This document shows positions 50,166 through 59,511 of a stretch of DNA of 64,000 nucleotides, piece after piece. The DNA comes from Clostridium tertium (GTDB taxonomy: Bacteria > Bacillota > Clostridia > Clostridiales > Clostridiaceae). The position numbers and the translations under genes are program-made. How positions within the stretch are numbered: position 1 is the stretch's first letter; each line of letters starts with the position of its first letter. The notes beneath the pieces are model-generated. The model saw nothing but the letters and a program-made list of their open reading frames with translations, was not told where the DNA came from and ran no database searches. The stretch spans positions 124,001 to 188,000 of the forward strand of contig NZ_JAGGJY010000001.1 of NCBI RefSeq assembly GCF_017873245.1. Direction: 5' to 3'.

Positions 50166-50939
50166 ATGTTAAGAACATTATGGACTGGTAAAACAGGAAT
50201 GAATGCAAATCAAGACAAGTTAGATGCAATATCAAATAATATAGCAAACTCAACTACTATGGGTTATAAGAAGATAGATGTTGGTTTTAAAGATTTACTT
50301 ACAGAGTCTTTAGATAGAAATGGAATTCCACTTAATGATAAAGACTCGGTAATTGGTACTGGTACAAGAACTTCAGAGTGGTTTAGAGATAACTCACAAG
50401 GTATGATTCAAGAAACTTTAAGAAGTACTGATTTATCAATAGATGGATTAGGATATTTTAAAATTATTTCTGATAATGGACAAGAAGCATACACGAGAGA
50501 TGGAGCTTTAGCTATTGATTCTAGAGGTAGGCTTGTAGATAACAGAGGGAATAAATTAGAATTAAATTATTTAAATGGATATTCAGAAGATAATGTAGTG
50601 TTTAATAAAGATAACTTTTTAGTAGATAAAAAAGGACAAGTATACATAAAAGATAAAGGAAACTTTATACAAGTAGCTGAAATTCCAGTATATACAGCAG
50701 TAGGAGATAGAGCTTTCTTATCAATAGGAGATAATTTATTTACTCCATCACCAGGAGTAGAAGTTCAAAGAACAACAGATTTTGATATATATCAAGGCTC
50801 ATTAGAGGGATCAAATGTTGATATTGCAACTGAATTCTCAGAAATGATATTAACACAAAGAGCTTTCGAACTTAGCTCAAGAGGAGTAAAAACCGCAGAT
50901 GAGATGTGGGGAATGATTAATAATATGAGAGCTAGATAG
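50166..50939 (+). CDS. flgG: FlgG-type distal rod protein
   Basis: A 257-residue rod protein, paralogous to the preceding gene: MLRTLWTGKTGMNANQDKLD, NNIANSTTMGYKKIDVGF, a central GLGYFKIISDNGQEAYTRDG, and LEGSNVDIATEFSEMILTQRAFELSSRG at the C-terminus. It forms the distal rod below the hook. AGGAGGAG precedes the ATG. It is the last gene of the fla operon; a repeat-rich gap and a terminator follow. Confidence 0.92.
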   Translation: MLRTLWTGKTGMNANQDKLDAISNNIANSTTMGYKKIDVGFKDLLTESLDRNGIPLNDKDSVIGTGTRTSEWFRDNSQGMIQETLRSTDLSIDGLGYFKIISDNGQEAYTRDGALAIDSRGRLVDNRGNKLELNYLNGYSEDNVVFNKDNFLVDKKGQVYIKDKGNFIQVAEIPVYTAVGDRAFLSIGDNLFTPSPGVEVQRTTDFDIYQGSLEGSNVDIATEFSEMILTQRAFELSSRGVKTADEMWGMINNMRAR

Positions 50940-51283
50940 AAATGAGAAGAATGAAAAAGTGAAAAAATGAAAGAATTAGGTAAATAATTAATGAAGAGTT
51001 AAAGAATGGGAAATAGTGAAAGAGTTAAGAAAGTAATTCAGCAAAGTTGAATTACAATTGAAAAGTAGTAATAGGTAATTAGTGGATAATACATAATTAA
51101 TTAAATAAATAAAGAATGAAAAAATGAAAAAGTTATGGATGAAATTCCTATGGAATTTCTAAATAGAATTAAAAAGGCTGAGAAAATCTCAGCCTTTATT
51201 TTATTCAATAATTCACTTTATCTGAATTATAACTATAATTATTTCATTTTTTCATTCTTTCATTAATAATTTAGCTAGCTAAA
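50940..51283. repeat. Intergenic hairpin-rich repeat element, copy B, with 19-bp terminal inverted repeats
   Basis: No gene is present. A perfect 19-bp inverted repeat (AAAGAATGAAAAAATGAAA at 51111-51129 and its complement at 51242-51260) encloses a palindrome GAAATTCC-TAT-GGAATTTC (51141-51159), a terminator (51173-51197) and ATAATTCA / TGAATTAT (51208-51230). Another GTAATTCA / TGAATTAC hairpin lies at 51033-51055. Related hairpins occur at 20260-20400. Confidence 0.6.
51173..51201. terminator. Bidirectional terminator between flgG and the pyrophosphatase gene
   Basis: A perfect 10-bp stem (AAAGGCTGAG / CTCAGCCTTT) with a five-base AAAAT loop. The stem ends in T on both strands (TTTATTTTATT on +, TTTTTAATTC on -). 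It can end both converging transcripts. Confidence 0.85.
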
Positions 51284-52924
51284 TTATAGGGATGATACTG
51301 CAGCAGTTATTGGTGGAACTACTTGTTTCTTTCTTGATAGTACTCCATCTAAGAATGCAGTGCTATCTTCTAATTTAACGTTGAATGCTTTTTCTACTAT
51401 TTCTGGTCTATCTCCAGCAACTAGTATTTGTGATCCTTCGTTGAGTATGTCTGTAAGTAATAACAATACCATATCTAAGTTAGCTTCTTTTGCTTTAGTA
51501 TTCATATAGGCTAACATTTCATCTTTAAGTGGCATAAATCCTTCGATATCCATTGTATTTACTTGAGCTATACCAACCCTTGTATCTTCAATTCCAAATG
51601 GTTTGAAGTCTTGGTTAAAGATTTGTTCTACTGTTTTTCCTTTTAATGAAGTACCAGCTTTAAACATTTCTTTAGCAAATTCTTCTACATTTATTCCAGC
51701 TATTTCTGCAAGCTTTAAGCAAATACTCTTGTCTTGAGGAGTACAAGTTGGGCTTCTAAATAGTAATGTATCTGAAATTATTGCCCCACATAAAAGTCCA
51801 GCAGCTTGTTTTGAAGGTCTTATTCCGTTTTCAAAGAAGCATTTACCAACAATAGTAGAAGTACTTCCTATAGGTTCACTTCTAAAGTATAATGGACCAC
51901 TAGTTTGAATATCTGCTACTCTGTGGTGATCTATTATTTCTAGAATTTCTGCTTCTTCAAGTCCATCAACAGATTGACTTCTTTCATTATGGTCAACTTG
52001 AATAATTTTCTTTTTATAATTAGAAATTAAATGATATCTTGATACTGTACCAAGAACTTTACCATTTTCAGAAATAACAGGGTAACTTCTATATCTAGTA
52101 TCTATCATAACCTTCTTTACATCTTCAACTAATTCATCAGTTGAGAATGTTACTAATTTATCTTTAATCATAACATATCCAACAGGAATACTTTGAACTA
52201 TAAGTCTTGAAGCTGTAAATGAATCATGTGGTGTAGTTATAACACTTATATTAGATTTTGTAGCTTTTTCAATTACTTTATTAGTTGGAGTATGAGATCC
52301 AGTTATTATTAATAGAGATATATTAAGATCAAGTAAAGCATCTTGAACTTCTTCTCTATCTCCAACTATAGCTATATCTCCAGCTTCTATATGATCTTTC
52401 ATGCTTTCTGGCTTCATTGCTGAAACAACTATTTTTCCAGGGAAAGTTTTTCTTTCAGTATTAACATAAATTTCTTTTGCAGATAGTGTATCTACTATAT
52501 TTTCAAAAGAGGTATTACTCTTAGCTAAAATTCTATTATCCCATATATCCATATAACATGAAGTTAAGTTAGATACAGCTAAAACCCCAAGTAAATGATC
52601 ATTTTCATCAGCTACAGGAAGAGTTTTTATATTTTTATCTCTCATTATAGTCCATGCAGTTTTTAATGAAATTTCAGGTGACACAGGAGTTATTTTATCA
52701 AACTCTAAATCTTCTACTTTTAATTTTACAGTTTTTAATAACTGAGGAGCCTCAACTCCAAAATAATCAAGAATATATTGAGTTTCTTGACTAACATTTC
52801 CTAGTCTTACTGGTATTGCAGGTAGTTTGCCTGTCTTATTTTTAAATTCAGCATATGAAAAAGCTGCACATATTGAATCAGAATCTGGATTCTTATGTCC
52901 AGTTACATAAATTACATCTTTCAA
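51284..52924 (-). CDS. ppaC: Family II Mn-dependent inorganic pyrophosphatase with CBS-DRTGG-CBS insert
   Basis: A 546-residue CBS-pyrophosphatase hydrolysing PPi to phosphate. The DHH domain starts VTGHKNPDSDSICAA and resumes after ~250 inserted residues with EIIDHHRVADIQT; the DHHA2 domain ends SRKKQVVPP. The insert holds two CBS domains (~70-125 and ~250-300) around a DRTGG domain; in characterised relatives this unit binds adenine nucleotides and tunes activity. Canonical enzymes are ~310 residues. The start is TTG 52924, with AAGGAGGG 8 bases upstream. It is the only minus-strand gene and converges with the fla operon. Confidence 0.94.
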   Translation of the reverse strand: MKDVIYVTGHKNPDSDSICAAFSYAEFKNKTGKLPAIPVRLGNVSQETQYILDYFGVEAPQLLKTVKLKVEDLEFDKITPVSPEISLKTAWTIMRDKNIKTLPVADENDHLLGVLAVSNLTSCYMDIWDNRILAKSNTSFENIVDTLSAKEIYVNTERKTFPGKIVVSAMKPESMKDHIEAGDIAIVGDREEVQDALLDLNISLLIITGSHTPTNKVIEKATKSNISVITTPHDSFTASRLIVQSIPVGYVMIKDKLVTFSTDELVEDVKKVMIDTRYRSYPVISENGKVLGTVSRYHLISNYKKKIIQVDHNERSQSVDGLEEAEILEIIDHHRVADIQTSGPLYFRSEPIGSTSTIVGKCFFENGIRPSKQAAGLLCGAIISDTLLFRSPTCTPQDKSICLKLAEIAGINVEEFAKEMFKAGTSLKGKTVEQIFNQDFKPFGIEDTRVGIAQVNTMDIEGFMPLKDEMLAYMNTKAKEANLDMVLLLLTDILNEGSQILVAGDRPEIVEKAFNVKLEDSTAFLDGVLSRKKQVVPPITAAVSSL

Positions 52925-52964
52925 ATTATTACCCTCCTTAGTTAATTTACATATATATGTTTCA

Positions 52965-52993
52965 ATTATAATCTACATAATAAAAAGTATCAG
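52965..52993 (-). promoter_or_regulatory. Likely promoter of the pyrophosphatase gene
   Basis: On the minus strand, CTGATA (52993-52988), a 17-base spacer and a perfect TATAAT (52970-52965) lie 41 bases before the TTG start. Confidence 0.55.
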
Positions 52994-53342
52994 TATATAT
53001 AAATTAATATACATATTAGAATAAATAGCAAAATTGAACTCATATATAGTATTAAATTTTTTATAAGTTACTGAAATAATAAATCTTATTATCATACTAT
53101 CAATAACTTAAATGTTTTTATTAAAATGTTAAATCTTTATTGTAACTTATATACATATTCTATATTTATATTTTAAATTTGTAAAGCTATCTATTTAAAG
53201 TATGTGTAGAAATTTGTACATTTAAACTTGATAATTCATGCTTATAAAAATAAAAAATTAAAAAATAATTGGATTAACATAGCAATTATTAAAAAAAATC
53301 ATATCTTTGATTTTACTAAATATAATATATAGAAACTAATTT
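52994..53342. other. Divergent intergenic region, nothing further recognised
   Basis: About 350 AT-rich bases between the divergent pyrophosphatase and P-ATPase genes. A TATAAT at 53321-53326 could be the -10 for the ATPase, but no convincing -35 stands 17 bases upstream. I see no hairpin with a T-run, no riboswitch and no small ORF with a ribosome binding site. Confidence 0.5.
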
Positions 53343-53356
53343 AAGGAGGACAACCG

Positions 53357-55906
53357 GTGATACAAGAACGAGAAATGTCTAGGGGGCTATCTACAAAGGA
53401 GGCAGAAAAGAGACAAAGCACGTATGGGTTAAATGAATTATCACACAAGAAGAAAACATCGCCTGTAATAATATTTTTATCTCAATTTAATGATTTCATT
53501 GTTTGGGTATTAATAGCTGCAACTATAATATCTGGATTAATGGGTGATACTGCAGATGCTATAACAATACTTATTATAGTTGTTGTAAATGCAGTAATGG
53601 GGTTTGTTCAAGAATATAGAACAGAAAAATCCTTAGAAGCATTAAAAGAATTAGCAGCACCAACTTGTAAAGTTATTAGAGATGGAGTATTGAAAGTATT
53701 AAATTCAATAGAGGTTACTATAGGTGATTTAGTAATTTTAGAAGCTGGTGATAGAATTCCAGCAGATGGTACATTTGTTGAGGCATCAGGAATAATGATT
53801 GATGAATCACTTCTAACTGGAGAATCAGTTGGAGTATCTAAAGATTCAAAAAGAGGAAAAAACCAAGGATTTATGGGAACTACAGTATTAAAAGGGAGGG
53901 GTATTTTGCTTGTTGATGGTATTGGAATGAATACTGAAATGGGGAAAATAGCTAATCTTCTAGATAATATTGAAGAAGAAAAATCTCCATTAAGAGAGAG
54001 ATTAGATTCACTAGGCAAAATATTAGTAGTATTATGTTTAACAATTTGTGCAGTTGTAACAGTGCTTGGAATACTTAGAGGTAATGAAATAGCTGAAATG
54101 TTCTTACTTGGAGTTTCATTAGCTGTTGCTGCAATACCAGAAGGGTTAGCAGCTATTGTAACTGTTGCATTAGCACTAGGGGTATCTAGAATGTTAAAGA
54201 AAAATGCTCTAGTAAGGAAATTACCTGCAGTAGAAACTTTAGGATGTACGTCTGTAATATGTTCAGATAAAACAGGAACATTAACTCAAAATAAAATGAC
54301 AGTAAAAGAAATATATATGAATGGGAAAATCTGCGATTTAGATAAGGAACAATTAACTAACCATTCAACTATGATGAAAGCTTTAGTTTATTGTAATGAT
54401 TGTAATTATGATTTTAATGTTAAAAACATAGAAAAGGCCCTACATGGAGATCCAACTGAAACGGCATTAATAAAAGCTTTCTTTAAAGATGTAAATTTAC
54501 TTAAAGCTTTTGTATCTAATGCAAAAAGAGTTTATGATATTCCATTTGATTCTTCAAGAAAGATGATGAGTGTTATAGTTAGAGAAGGAACAAAGGAAGT
54601 TTGTTATATGAAGGGAGCTCCAGAAAGAGTTATTGAAAGGTGTACCCACATATTAGAAAATGGAACTATAAAGCCTTTAACAGCTCAAAAGAAAAAGCAA
54701 GTTGCATCTTATATAGAAGCAATGTCAAATAGAGCTTTAAGATGTATAGCTGCTGCATATAAAGAAACTGGATTAGTAAAAAATGAAAGCTTAGAAAAAG
54801 ACTTGATATTCTTGGGCGTTGCGGGAAGTATTGATCCACCAAGGCTAGAAGTTAGAGATGCTGTTCTTAAATGTAAACTTGCAGGAATACAACCTGTAAT
54901 GATAACAGGAGACCATAAAAATACAGCACTTGCAATAGCAAAGTCAATAAATATTTGTAATACAGACGATCAAGCTATGACTGGTGAAGAAATTGAAAAG
55001 ACTAGTGATGAAGAGCTTATGAAGAAAGTTAAAAATGTAAGAGTATTTGCAAGAGTATCTCCACATCATAAGCTTAGAATAGTAAAAGCCTTTAAAAAGC
55101 AAAATAATATTGTTGCAATGACTGGTGATGGTGTTAATGATGCGCCAGCAATAAAGGAAGCAGATATAGGAATTGCTATGGGGATATCTGGTACAGATGT
55201 AACCAAAGAAGCAGCTTCAATGGTGTTAATGGATGATAATTTTGCAACTATAGTATCTGCTGTGGAAGAAGGAAGAATAATATATGATAATATAAGAAAA
55301 TTTATAAGATATTTATTATCTTGTAACTTAGGTGAAGTATTGACTATGTTCTTAGCATCATTATTTTACTTACCTAATCCACTTACTCCAATACAAATAT
55401 TATTCGTTAACTTAGCAACAGATGGTTTACCTGCAATTGCTCTTGGTGTGGATCCAGCAGATAAAGATATAATGATGCAACAACCTAGAGAAAAAAGCGA
55501 AGGAATTTTTGCAAGAGGATTATGGTCAAAGATTGTAGTAAGAGGATGCTTAATTGGAATATGTACTTTACTTTCATTTATGACAGGAAGATTATATGGA
55601 ATGGATTTAGCTACATGTAGAACACTTGCATTAATAACACTTGTTATGTCACAATTATTACATGTTTTTGAATGTAGATCAGAAAGACATTCTATTTTTG
55701 AAATTAAGGTATTTAGTAATCCATATTTAGTTGGAGCTGTAGCTGTTTCAATGCTTATGGTATGTGCAATACTATATGTGCCATTTTTATCAGGTATATT
55801 TAACACTGTTCCTTTAAAGCTTGGACAATGGGCAATAGTGTTATTCTACTCAGGAATAATTTTCTTAATAAATAGTGTATATTTATTTATAAGATCAAAA
55901 AAATAG
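53357..55906 (+). CDS. P-type cation ATPase, calcium-transporting (SERCA/PMR1-like)
   Basis: An 849-residue P2-type ATPase. Motifs are TGES in LLTGESVGVSK, the membrane-site AVAAIPEGLAAIVTVALALG, phosphorylated Asp304 in CSDKTGTLTQNKMT, nucleotide-domain KGAPERVIERC, and TGDGVNDAPAIKEADIGIAMG. NLATDGLPAIALGVDP in helix 6 has the Asn/Asp ligands of calcium pumps. About ten membrane helices are visible. The start is GTG with TTAAGGAGGA 6 bases upstream. It likely exports Ca2+ from the cytoplasm. It stands alone; a terminator follows at 56027. Confidence 0.93.
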   Translation: MIQEREMSRGLSTKEAEKRQSTYGLNELSHKKKTSPVIIFLSQFNDFIVWVLIAATIISGLMGDTADAITILIIVVVNAVMGFVQEYRTEKSLEALKELAAPTCKVIRDGVLKVLNSIEVTIGDLVILEAGDRIPADGTFVEASGIMIDESLLTGESVGVSKDSKRGKNQGFMGTTVLKGRGILLVDGIGMNTEMGKIANLLDNIEEEKSPLRERLDSLGKILVVLCLTICAVVTVLGILRGNEIAEMFLLGVSLAVAAIPEGLAAIVTVALALGVSRMLKKNALVRKLPAVETLGCTSVICSDKTGTLTQNKMTVKEIYMNGKICDLDKEQLTNHSTMMKALVYCNDCNYDFNVKNIEKALHGDPTETALIKAFFKDVNLLKAFVSNAKRVYDIPFDSSRKMMSVIVREGTKEVCYMKGAPERVIERCTHILENGTIKPLTAQKKKQVASYIEAMSNRALRCIAAAYKETGLVKNESLEKDLIFLGVAGSIDPPRLEVRDAVLKCKLAGIQPVMITGDHKNTALAIAKSINICNTDDQAMTGEEIEKTSDEELMKKVKNVRVFARVSPHHKLRIVKAFKKQNNIVAMTGDGVNDAPAIKEADIGIAMGISGTDVTKEAASMVLMDDNFATIVSAVEEGRIIYDNIRKFIRYLLSCNLGEVLTMFLASLFYLPNPLTPIQILFVNLATDGLPAIALGVDPADKDIMMQQPREKSEGIFARGLWSKIVVRGCLIGICTLLSFMTGRLYGMDLATCRTLALITLVMSQLLHVFECRSERHSIFEIKVFSNPYLVGAVAVSMLMVCAILYVPFLSGIFNTVPLKLGQWAIVLFYSGIIFLINSVYLFIRSKK

Positions 55907-56026
55907 TAAATAGATATGATTTTAATTTATTATTTTGATTGAATAAGTAAATAGGTATTTATTATTATGCTATTATTAATTAGCTAGAATACTAATTAAA
56001 GTATGTATATAGAAAAATATGAATTA

Positions 56027-56062
56027 AAATATAGGGGTGGTTAAAAACTCCTATATTTTTTT
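56027..56062 (+). terminator. Intrinsic terminator after the P-ATPase gene
   Basis: AAAATATAGGGGT / ACTCCTATATTTT (one G-U pair) with a ~9-base loop ends in a run of T. Confidence 0.85.
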
Positions 56063-56093
56063 GTGAAAAAATATGTTTATCATACGAAAACAC

Positions 56094-56122
56094 TTGTATT
56101 TGATTTAAGAACATGATAATAT
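56094..56122 (+). promoter_or_regulatory. Possible promoter of the threonine operon
   Basis: TTGTAT (56094-56099), a 17-base spacer and TAATAT (56117-56122) lie 40 bases before thrC. Both hexamers match consensus at four of six positions. I see no T-box in this short leader. Confidence 0.4.
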
Positions 56123-56161
56123 ATTGATAAAGGGTGATAAACCAAAGTTTGGGGTGATTTT

Positions 56162-57628
56162 ATGAGGTTTATTAGTACCAGAGGAGGAGAATTTGACATA
56201 TCTTCTTCAAAAGCAATTATAAATGGAATTTCTAGTGATGGTGGGTTATATGTTCCAGAAGAATTTCCTAATTTATATGAAAAGATAAAAAACAAAAATA
56301 ATCTTAAATATGAAGAAATTTCTTTTGAAATTATTAAAGAGTTTTTTACAGATTTTACTTTTGAAGAAATCAAATTTGCAGTAGATAAAGCATATAAAAA
56401 TCGATTTAAAGTCATAGAGGAAAATGGATTTTTAGAACTATATCATGGGCCAACAGCTGCTTTTAAAGATGCAGCGTTATTATTTCTCCCTCAAATAATG
56501 AAGTTAGCAAAAGAAAAAGAAAATATAAGTGATGAAATTATTATTTTAGCAGCTACTTCGGGGGATACCGGAAAAGCAGCATTAGAAGGGTTTTGTGATG
56601 TAGATGGATTTAAAGTACTTGTATATTATCCAAATGATGGGGTAAGTCAAGTACAAAAAATGCAGATGTTAACTCAAAAAGGTAGTAACGTAAAAGTTGT
56701 TGGTATTAAAGGTAACTTTGATGAAGCTCAAAGTGGTGTAAAAGAGATGTTTGAGGATAACGAGTTAAAAAAAAGGATGCTAAGCAAAGGTGTTAGGATT
56801 TCTTCTGCAAACTCAATTAATATCGGAAGGTTAATTCCGCAAATAATATATTATTATTATGGATACTTTCAATTAGTAAATAAGCAAAAAATAAAATTAG
56901 GGGATAAGATAAATGTTTCAGTTCCAACGGGGAATTTCGGAAATATATTAGCTGCATATTATGCAAAGGAAATGGGGCTTCCTATTGCAAAGTTTATATG
57001 CGCATCAAATGAAAATAAAGTCTTAGCTGATTTTTTCGATGAAGGAATATATGATAAAAGGAGAGAGCTTATATTAACAGAATCTCCATCTATGGATATA
57101 TTAGTTTCATCAAATTTAGAAAGGCTTTTATTCGAAGCTAGTGGACGAGATTCAAACGAAACAAAAAAATTAATGAATGAATTAAAGCATAAGGGTGTAT
57201 ATAGTATTAGTGAAAAAAGTAAGGAATTTTTAAATAACTTTTATGGAAATTACGCTAATACAAAAGAAGTATATAAAGCAATAAAGGATTTATATGAAAA
57301 AGAGGGCTATTTAATTGATACTCATACAGCAGTGGCTTATGTAGTTTTAAAGAAGTACATTAAGTCTACAGGAGATACAACACCATATTTGATTTCTTCA
57401 ACGGCGAGTCCATACAAATTTCCAAGAAGCATAACAAATGCTTTAGAAATAGATACTAATGAAGATAATGATTTTGAAGTAATAAAAAGGTTAAATAAAT
57501 TTTGTGGAATAAATATTCCTACTAATTTAAAAAATCTAGATAAGAAAAAAGTTCTTCACAATAATATTTGTAGTGTTAATGATATGAGGCAAGTTCTTGA
57601 GGAATTTGTGGGAGAAAATATATGGTAA
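56162..57628 (+). CDS. thrC: Threonine synthase
   Basis: A 488-residue fold-type II PLP enzyme converting O-phosphohomoserine to threonine. It starts MRFISTRGGEFDISSSKAII with GGLYVPEEFP, has the cofactor Lys102 in LYHGPTAAFKDAALLFL, ILAATSGDTGKAALEGF at ~137-153, and SVPTGNFGNILAAYYAKEMG at ~260. The length fits the longer thrC class with an N-terminal extension domain. GGGGTGA precedes the ATG. It overlaps thrB by 7 bases, so the two enzymes of consecutive steps are translationally coupled. Confidence 0.96.
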   Translation: MRFISTRGGEFDISSSKAIINGISSDGGLYVPEEFPNLYEKIKNKNNLKYEEISFEIIKEFFTDFTFEEIKFAVDKAYKNRFKVIEENGFLELYHGPTAAFKDAALLFLPQIMKLAKEKENISDEIIILAATSGDTGKAALEGFCDVDGFKVLVYYPNDGVSQVQKMQMLTQKGSNVKVVGIKGNFDEAQSGVKEMFEDNELKKRMLSKGVRISSANSINIGRLIPQIIYYYYGYFQLVNKQKIKLGDKINVSVPTGNFGNILAAYYAKEMGLPIAKFICASNENKVLADFFDEGIYDKRRELILTESPSMDILVSSNLERLLFEASGRDSNETKKLMNELKHKGVYSISEKSKEFLNNFYGNYANTKEVYKAIKDLYEKEGYLIDTHTAVAYVVLKKYIKSTGDTTPYLISSTASPYKFPRSITNALEIDTNEDNDFEVIKRLNKFCGINIPTNLKNLDKKKVLHNNICSVNDMRQVLEEFVGENIW

Positions 57629-58545
57629 GAGTTAGAGTGCCTGCAACATCTGCTAATATAGGACCTGGATTTGATTCTTTAGGAATAGCTTTTAACTTAT
57701 ATAATGAATATGAGTTTTCTGAATGTGAAAAAGGAATCCGCTTTTATGGATTCAAGAATGAGTTTTGCAATAAAGATAATATAGTATATAAGGCTATGAA
57801 CACATGTTTTGAGAAATATAATTTTAAACCTAAGGGATTAAATATAAAATTAATTAAAGATGATATACCTATTTCAAGGGGATTAGGGTCAAGTTCTAGC
57901 TGCATTGTTGCAGGCTTATTAGGTGCTAATTATGTTATGGGAAATATATTAAGTATAGAAGAACTTTTTAAAATAGGAGTTGATATTGAGGGACATCCCG
58001 ATAATATAGCTCCAGCCTTTTTTGGTGGTATGGTTGTTTCTGTTATGGAAGGAAAAGAAGTTATTTACAATAAAATAGATATAAAAGAAGGGATTAGTTT
58101 TATAGCATTAATTCCAAAATTTGAATTATCAACTTCTGTAGCTAGAAAGGTTTTACCTGTAGAAGTTAAATTTGATGATGCTGTATATAATATTAGTAGA
58201 GTATCATTAATGATTTCTAGTTTTACAAGTGGGAAATATGAGTTGTTAAAATATTGTTGTAAAGATGCAATTCATGAAAAATATAGAAGTCCATTGATAA
58301 AAGATTATAATTTAGTTTATAATAAATGTAGATCACTAGGAGCATTGGGGTGCTTTTTAAGTGGTTCAGGGCCAACAATTATGTCTATAATAAAAAGTGA
58401 TGATACCAAGATATTTTCGGATATAAAGGATTTCTTAAAAAATGAGAATATTAGTTGGGATGTAAGGAAGCTTTGTGTAGATAGTAATGGGGCAACTATA
58501 ATTGAAGGTGGTACTAATGAAAGGAAATTTTCTAGTTGTAGATAA
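57622..58545 (+). CDS. thrB: Homoserine kinase
   Basis: A 307-residue GHMP kinase phosphorylating homoserine, the step before threonine synthase. The start VRVPATSANIGPGFDSLGIA, the ATP-binding loop PISRGLGSSSSCIVAGLLG at ~91-109, GHPDNIAPAFFGGMV, and LGCFLSGSGPTIMSI near the C-terminus define the family. It starts within the last codons of thrC. The 3' end overlaps the ACT gene by 29 bases. Confidence 0.96.
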   Translation: MVRVRVPATSANIGPGFDSLGIAFNLYNEYEFSECEKGIRFYGFKNEFCNKDNIVYKAMNTCFEKYNFKPKGLNIKLIKDDIPISRGLGSSSSCIVAGLLGANYVMGNILSIEELFKIGVDIEGHPDNIAPAFFGGMVVSVMEGKEVIYNKIDIKEGISFIALIPKFELSTSVARKVLPVEVKFDDAVYNISRVSLMISSFTSGKYELLKYCCKDAIHEKYRSPLIKDYNLVYNKCRSLGALGCFLSGSGPTIMSIIKSDDTKIFSDIKDFLKNENISWDVRKLCVDSNGATIIEGGTNERKFSSCR

Positions 58546-58954
58546 AAGGGTTTTGCCAGAGGTTTATGAAAAGGTAGTTGATGCAAAAAGACTACTAAAA
58601 GAAGGAAAAGTTAAAGATGTTACTGAAGCAGCTAAAACCGTTAATATTAGTAGAAGTGTATATTACAAATATAAAGAAGCTGTTTTTGAACTTGCAGAAA
58701 CTGGGCAGGGGCAAAAGGTAACAATTAATATGATGATAAGAGATAATAAAGGAGTACTTTCAGGTATTTTAAATTATATTTCTGAAGAGGGAGGAAGTAT
58801 AATAACAATCAATCAAGGAATACCTATGAATAAAAGTGCAAACTTAAGTTTAACAATTGATATATCATCACTTGGTGGTGATTTAAAAACTTTACTTGAA
58901 GATTTATCAAAGTTAAATGATGTTGAAAAGGTAGAGTTTGTGGCTATGGAATAA
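58517..58954 (+). CDS. ACT-domain protein, UPF0735 (PheB-like)
   Basis: A 145-residue protein with an N-terminal helix-turn-helix-like segment (VTEAAKTVNISRSVYYKYKEAVF, ~35-58) and a C-terminal ACT domain (~70-145, TINMMIRDNKGVLSGILNYI). ACT domains bind amino acids, and the family was once linked to chorismate mutase (PheB) without proof. Its place at the end of the threonine operon suggests an amino-acid-sensing regulator of that pathway. The ATG at 58517 follows GAAGGTGG; the TTG at 58502 adds unconserved residues. Confidence 0.87.
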   Translation: MKGNFLVVDKRVLPEVYEKVVDAKRLLKEGKVKDVTEAAKTVNISRSVYYKYKEAVFELAETGQGQKVTINMMIRDNKGVLSGILNYISEEGGSIITINQGIPMNKSANLSLTIDISSLGGDLKTLLEDLSKLNDVEKVEFVAME

Positions 58955-59000
58955 TTTAAATTAAGCTTAAAGCTTCTTTAGAGAAGTTTTGATATCTTGC

Positions 59001-59049
59001 AAAGGGCTATTGTAATATGTTATCTTATACAATTACAAAGCCTTTTTTT
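59001..59049 (+). terminator. Intrinsic terminator after the threonine operon
   Basis: AAAGGGCTATTGTAAT and AATTACAAAGCCTTT pair with one bulge around a ~13-base loop, followed by seven T. Confidence 0.85.
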
Positions 59050-59138
59050 AATTATTCAAATTTATTGGGTAAATATGTAATATTTATAAACACTATATAT
59101 ACAATATATTATATAGCAGTTTATTAGGAGAATAAATC

Positions 59139-59234
59139 TTGTTAGAAATACTTTTATCAATTTCAATGGTACTTTTAACAACAACAGCAATACTTATTAT
59201 AGAATATAAAAAGATGAAAAGTAATAATAAGTGA
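59139..59234 (+). CDS. 31-residue hydrophobic peptide with its own terminator
   Basis: TTG 59139 follows TTAGGAGA at 6-7 bases. The peptide is one membrane helix (EILLSISMVLLTTTAILIIE) with a basic tail (YKKMKSNNK). It lies between two terminators (59001 and 59242), so it has its own transcript. A single helix with a positively charged end is the pattern of type I toxins, KdpF-like subunits and small regulatory membrane peptides. No antisense RNA gene is evident, and I cannot assign it. The size is too small for confident calling from composition alone; the ribosome binding site and terminator are the main support. Confidence 0.55.
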   Translation: MLEILLSISMVLLTTTAILIIEYKKMKSNNK

Positions 59235-59241
59235 AAGAAAG

Positions 59242-59286
59242 GATTATCTCTAAGATATATTAATATTTTAAGAGATAGTCTTTTTA
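59242..59286 (+). terminator. Intrinsic terminator after the small membrane ORF
   Basis: GATTATCTCT / AGAGATAGTC (one G-U pair) with a ~19-base AT loop, then TTTTTAC. It starts 8 bases after the small ORF stop codon. From 59287 to 59496 I see nothing further. Confidence 0.8.
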
Positions 59287-59511
59287 CTTGTTTTTTATAA
59301 ATTAATGATAAAAAATTAAACCTTTATTTATTTTGGGAAATTTGATATAGTAATTTTAAACATGAAGAAAAGATAGGAAACTTTAGTTTATAATGTATTT
59401 ATAATAAAGTTTATATTTCTTTGCGTAAAAAATAAGGGGATGCTTAAGTTTTATATTGTGAATTTAAGAAATAATAAAAGATAATAATATTATTAGAAGG
59501 AGGGATAAAGT

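Noticed and set aside
26281..50939. Genomic island or horizontal transfer of the flagellar locus
   Set aside because: Base composition, codon use and gene order look native to clostridia, and there are no integrase, tRNA or direct-repeat boundaries.
56063..56161. T-box or threonine-attenuator leader for thrC
   Set aside because: Only about 100 bases lie between the previous terminator and thrC. No T-box sequence, leader peptide rich in Thr codons or antiterminator pair is visible.
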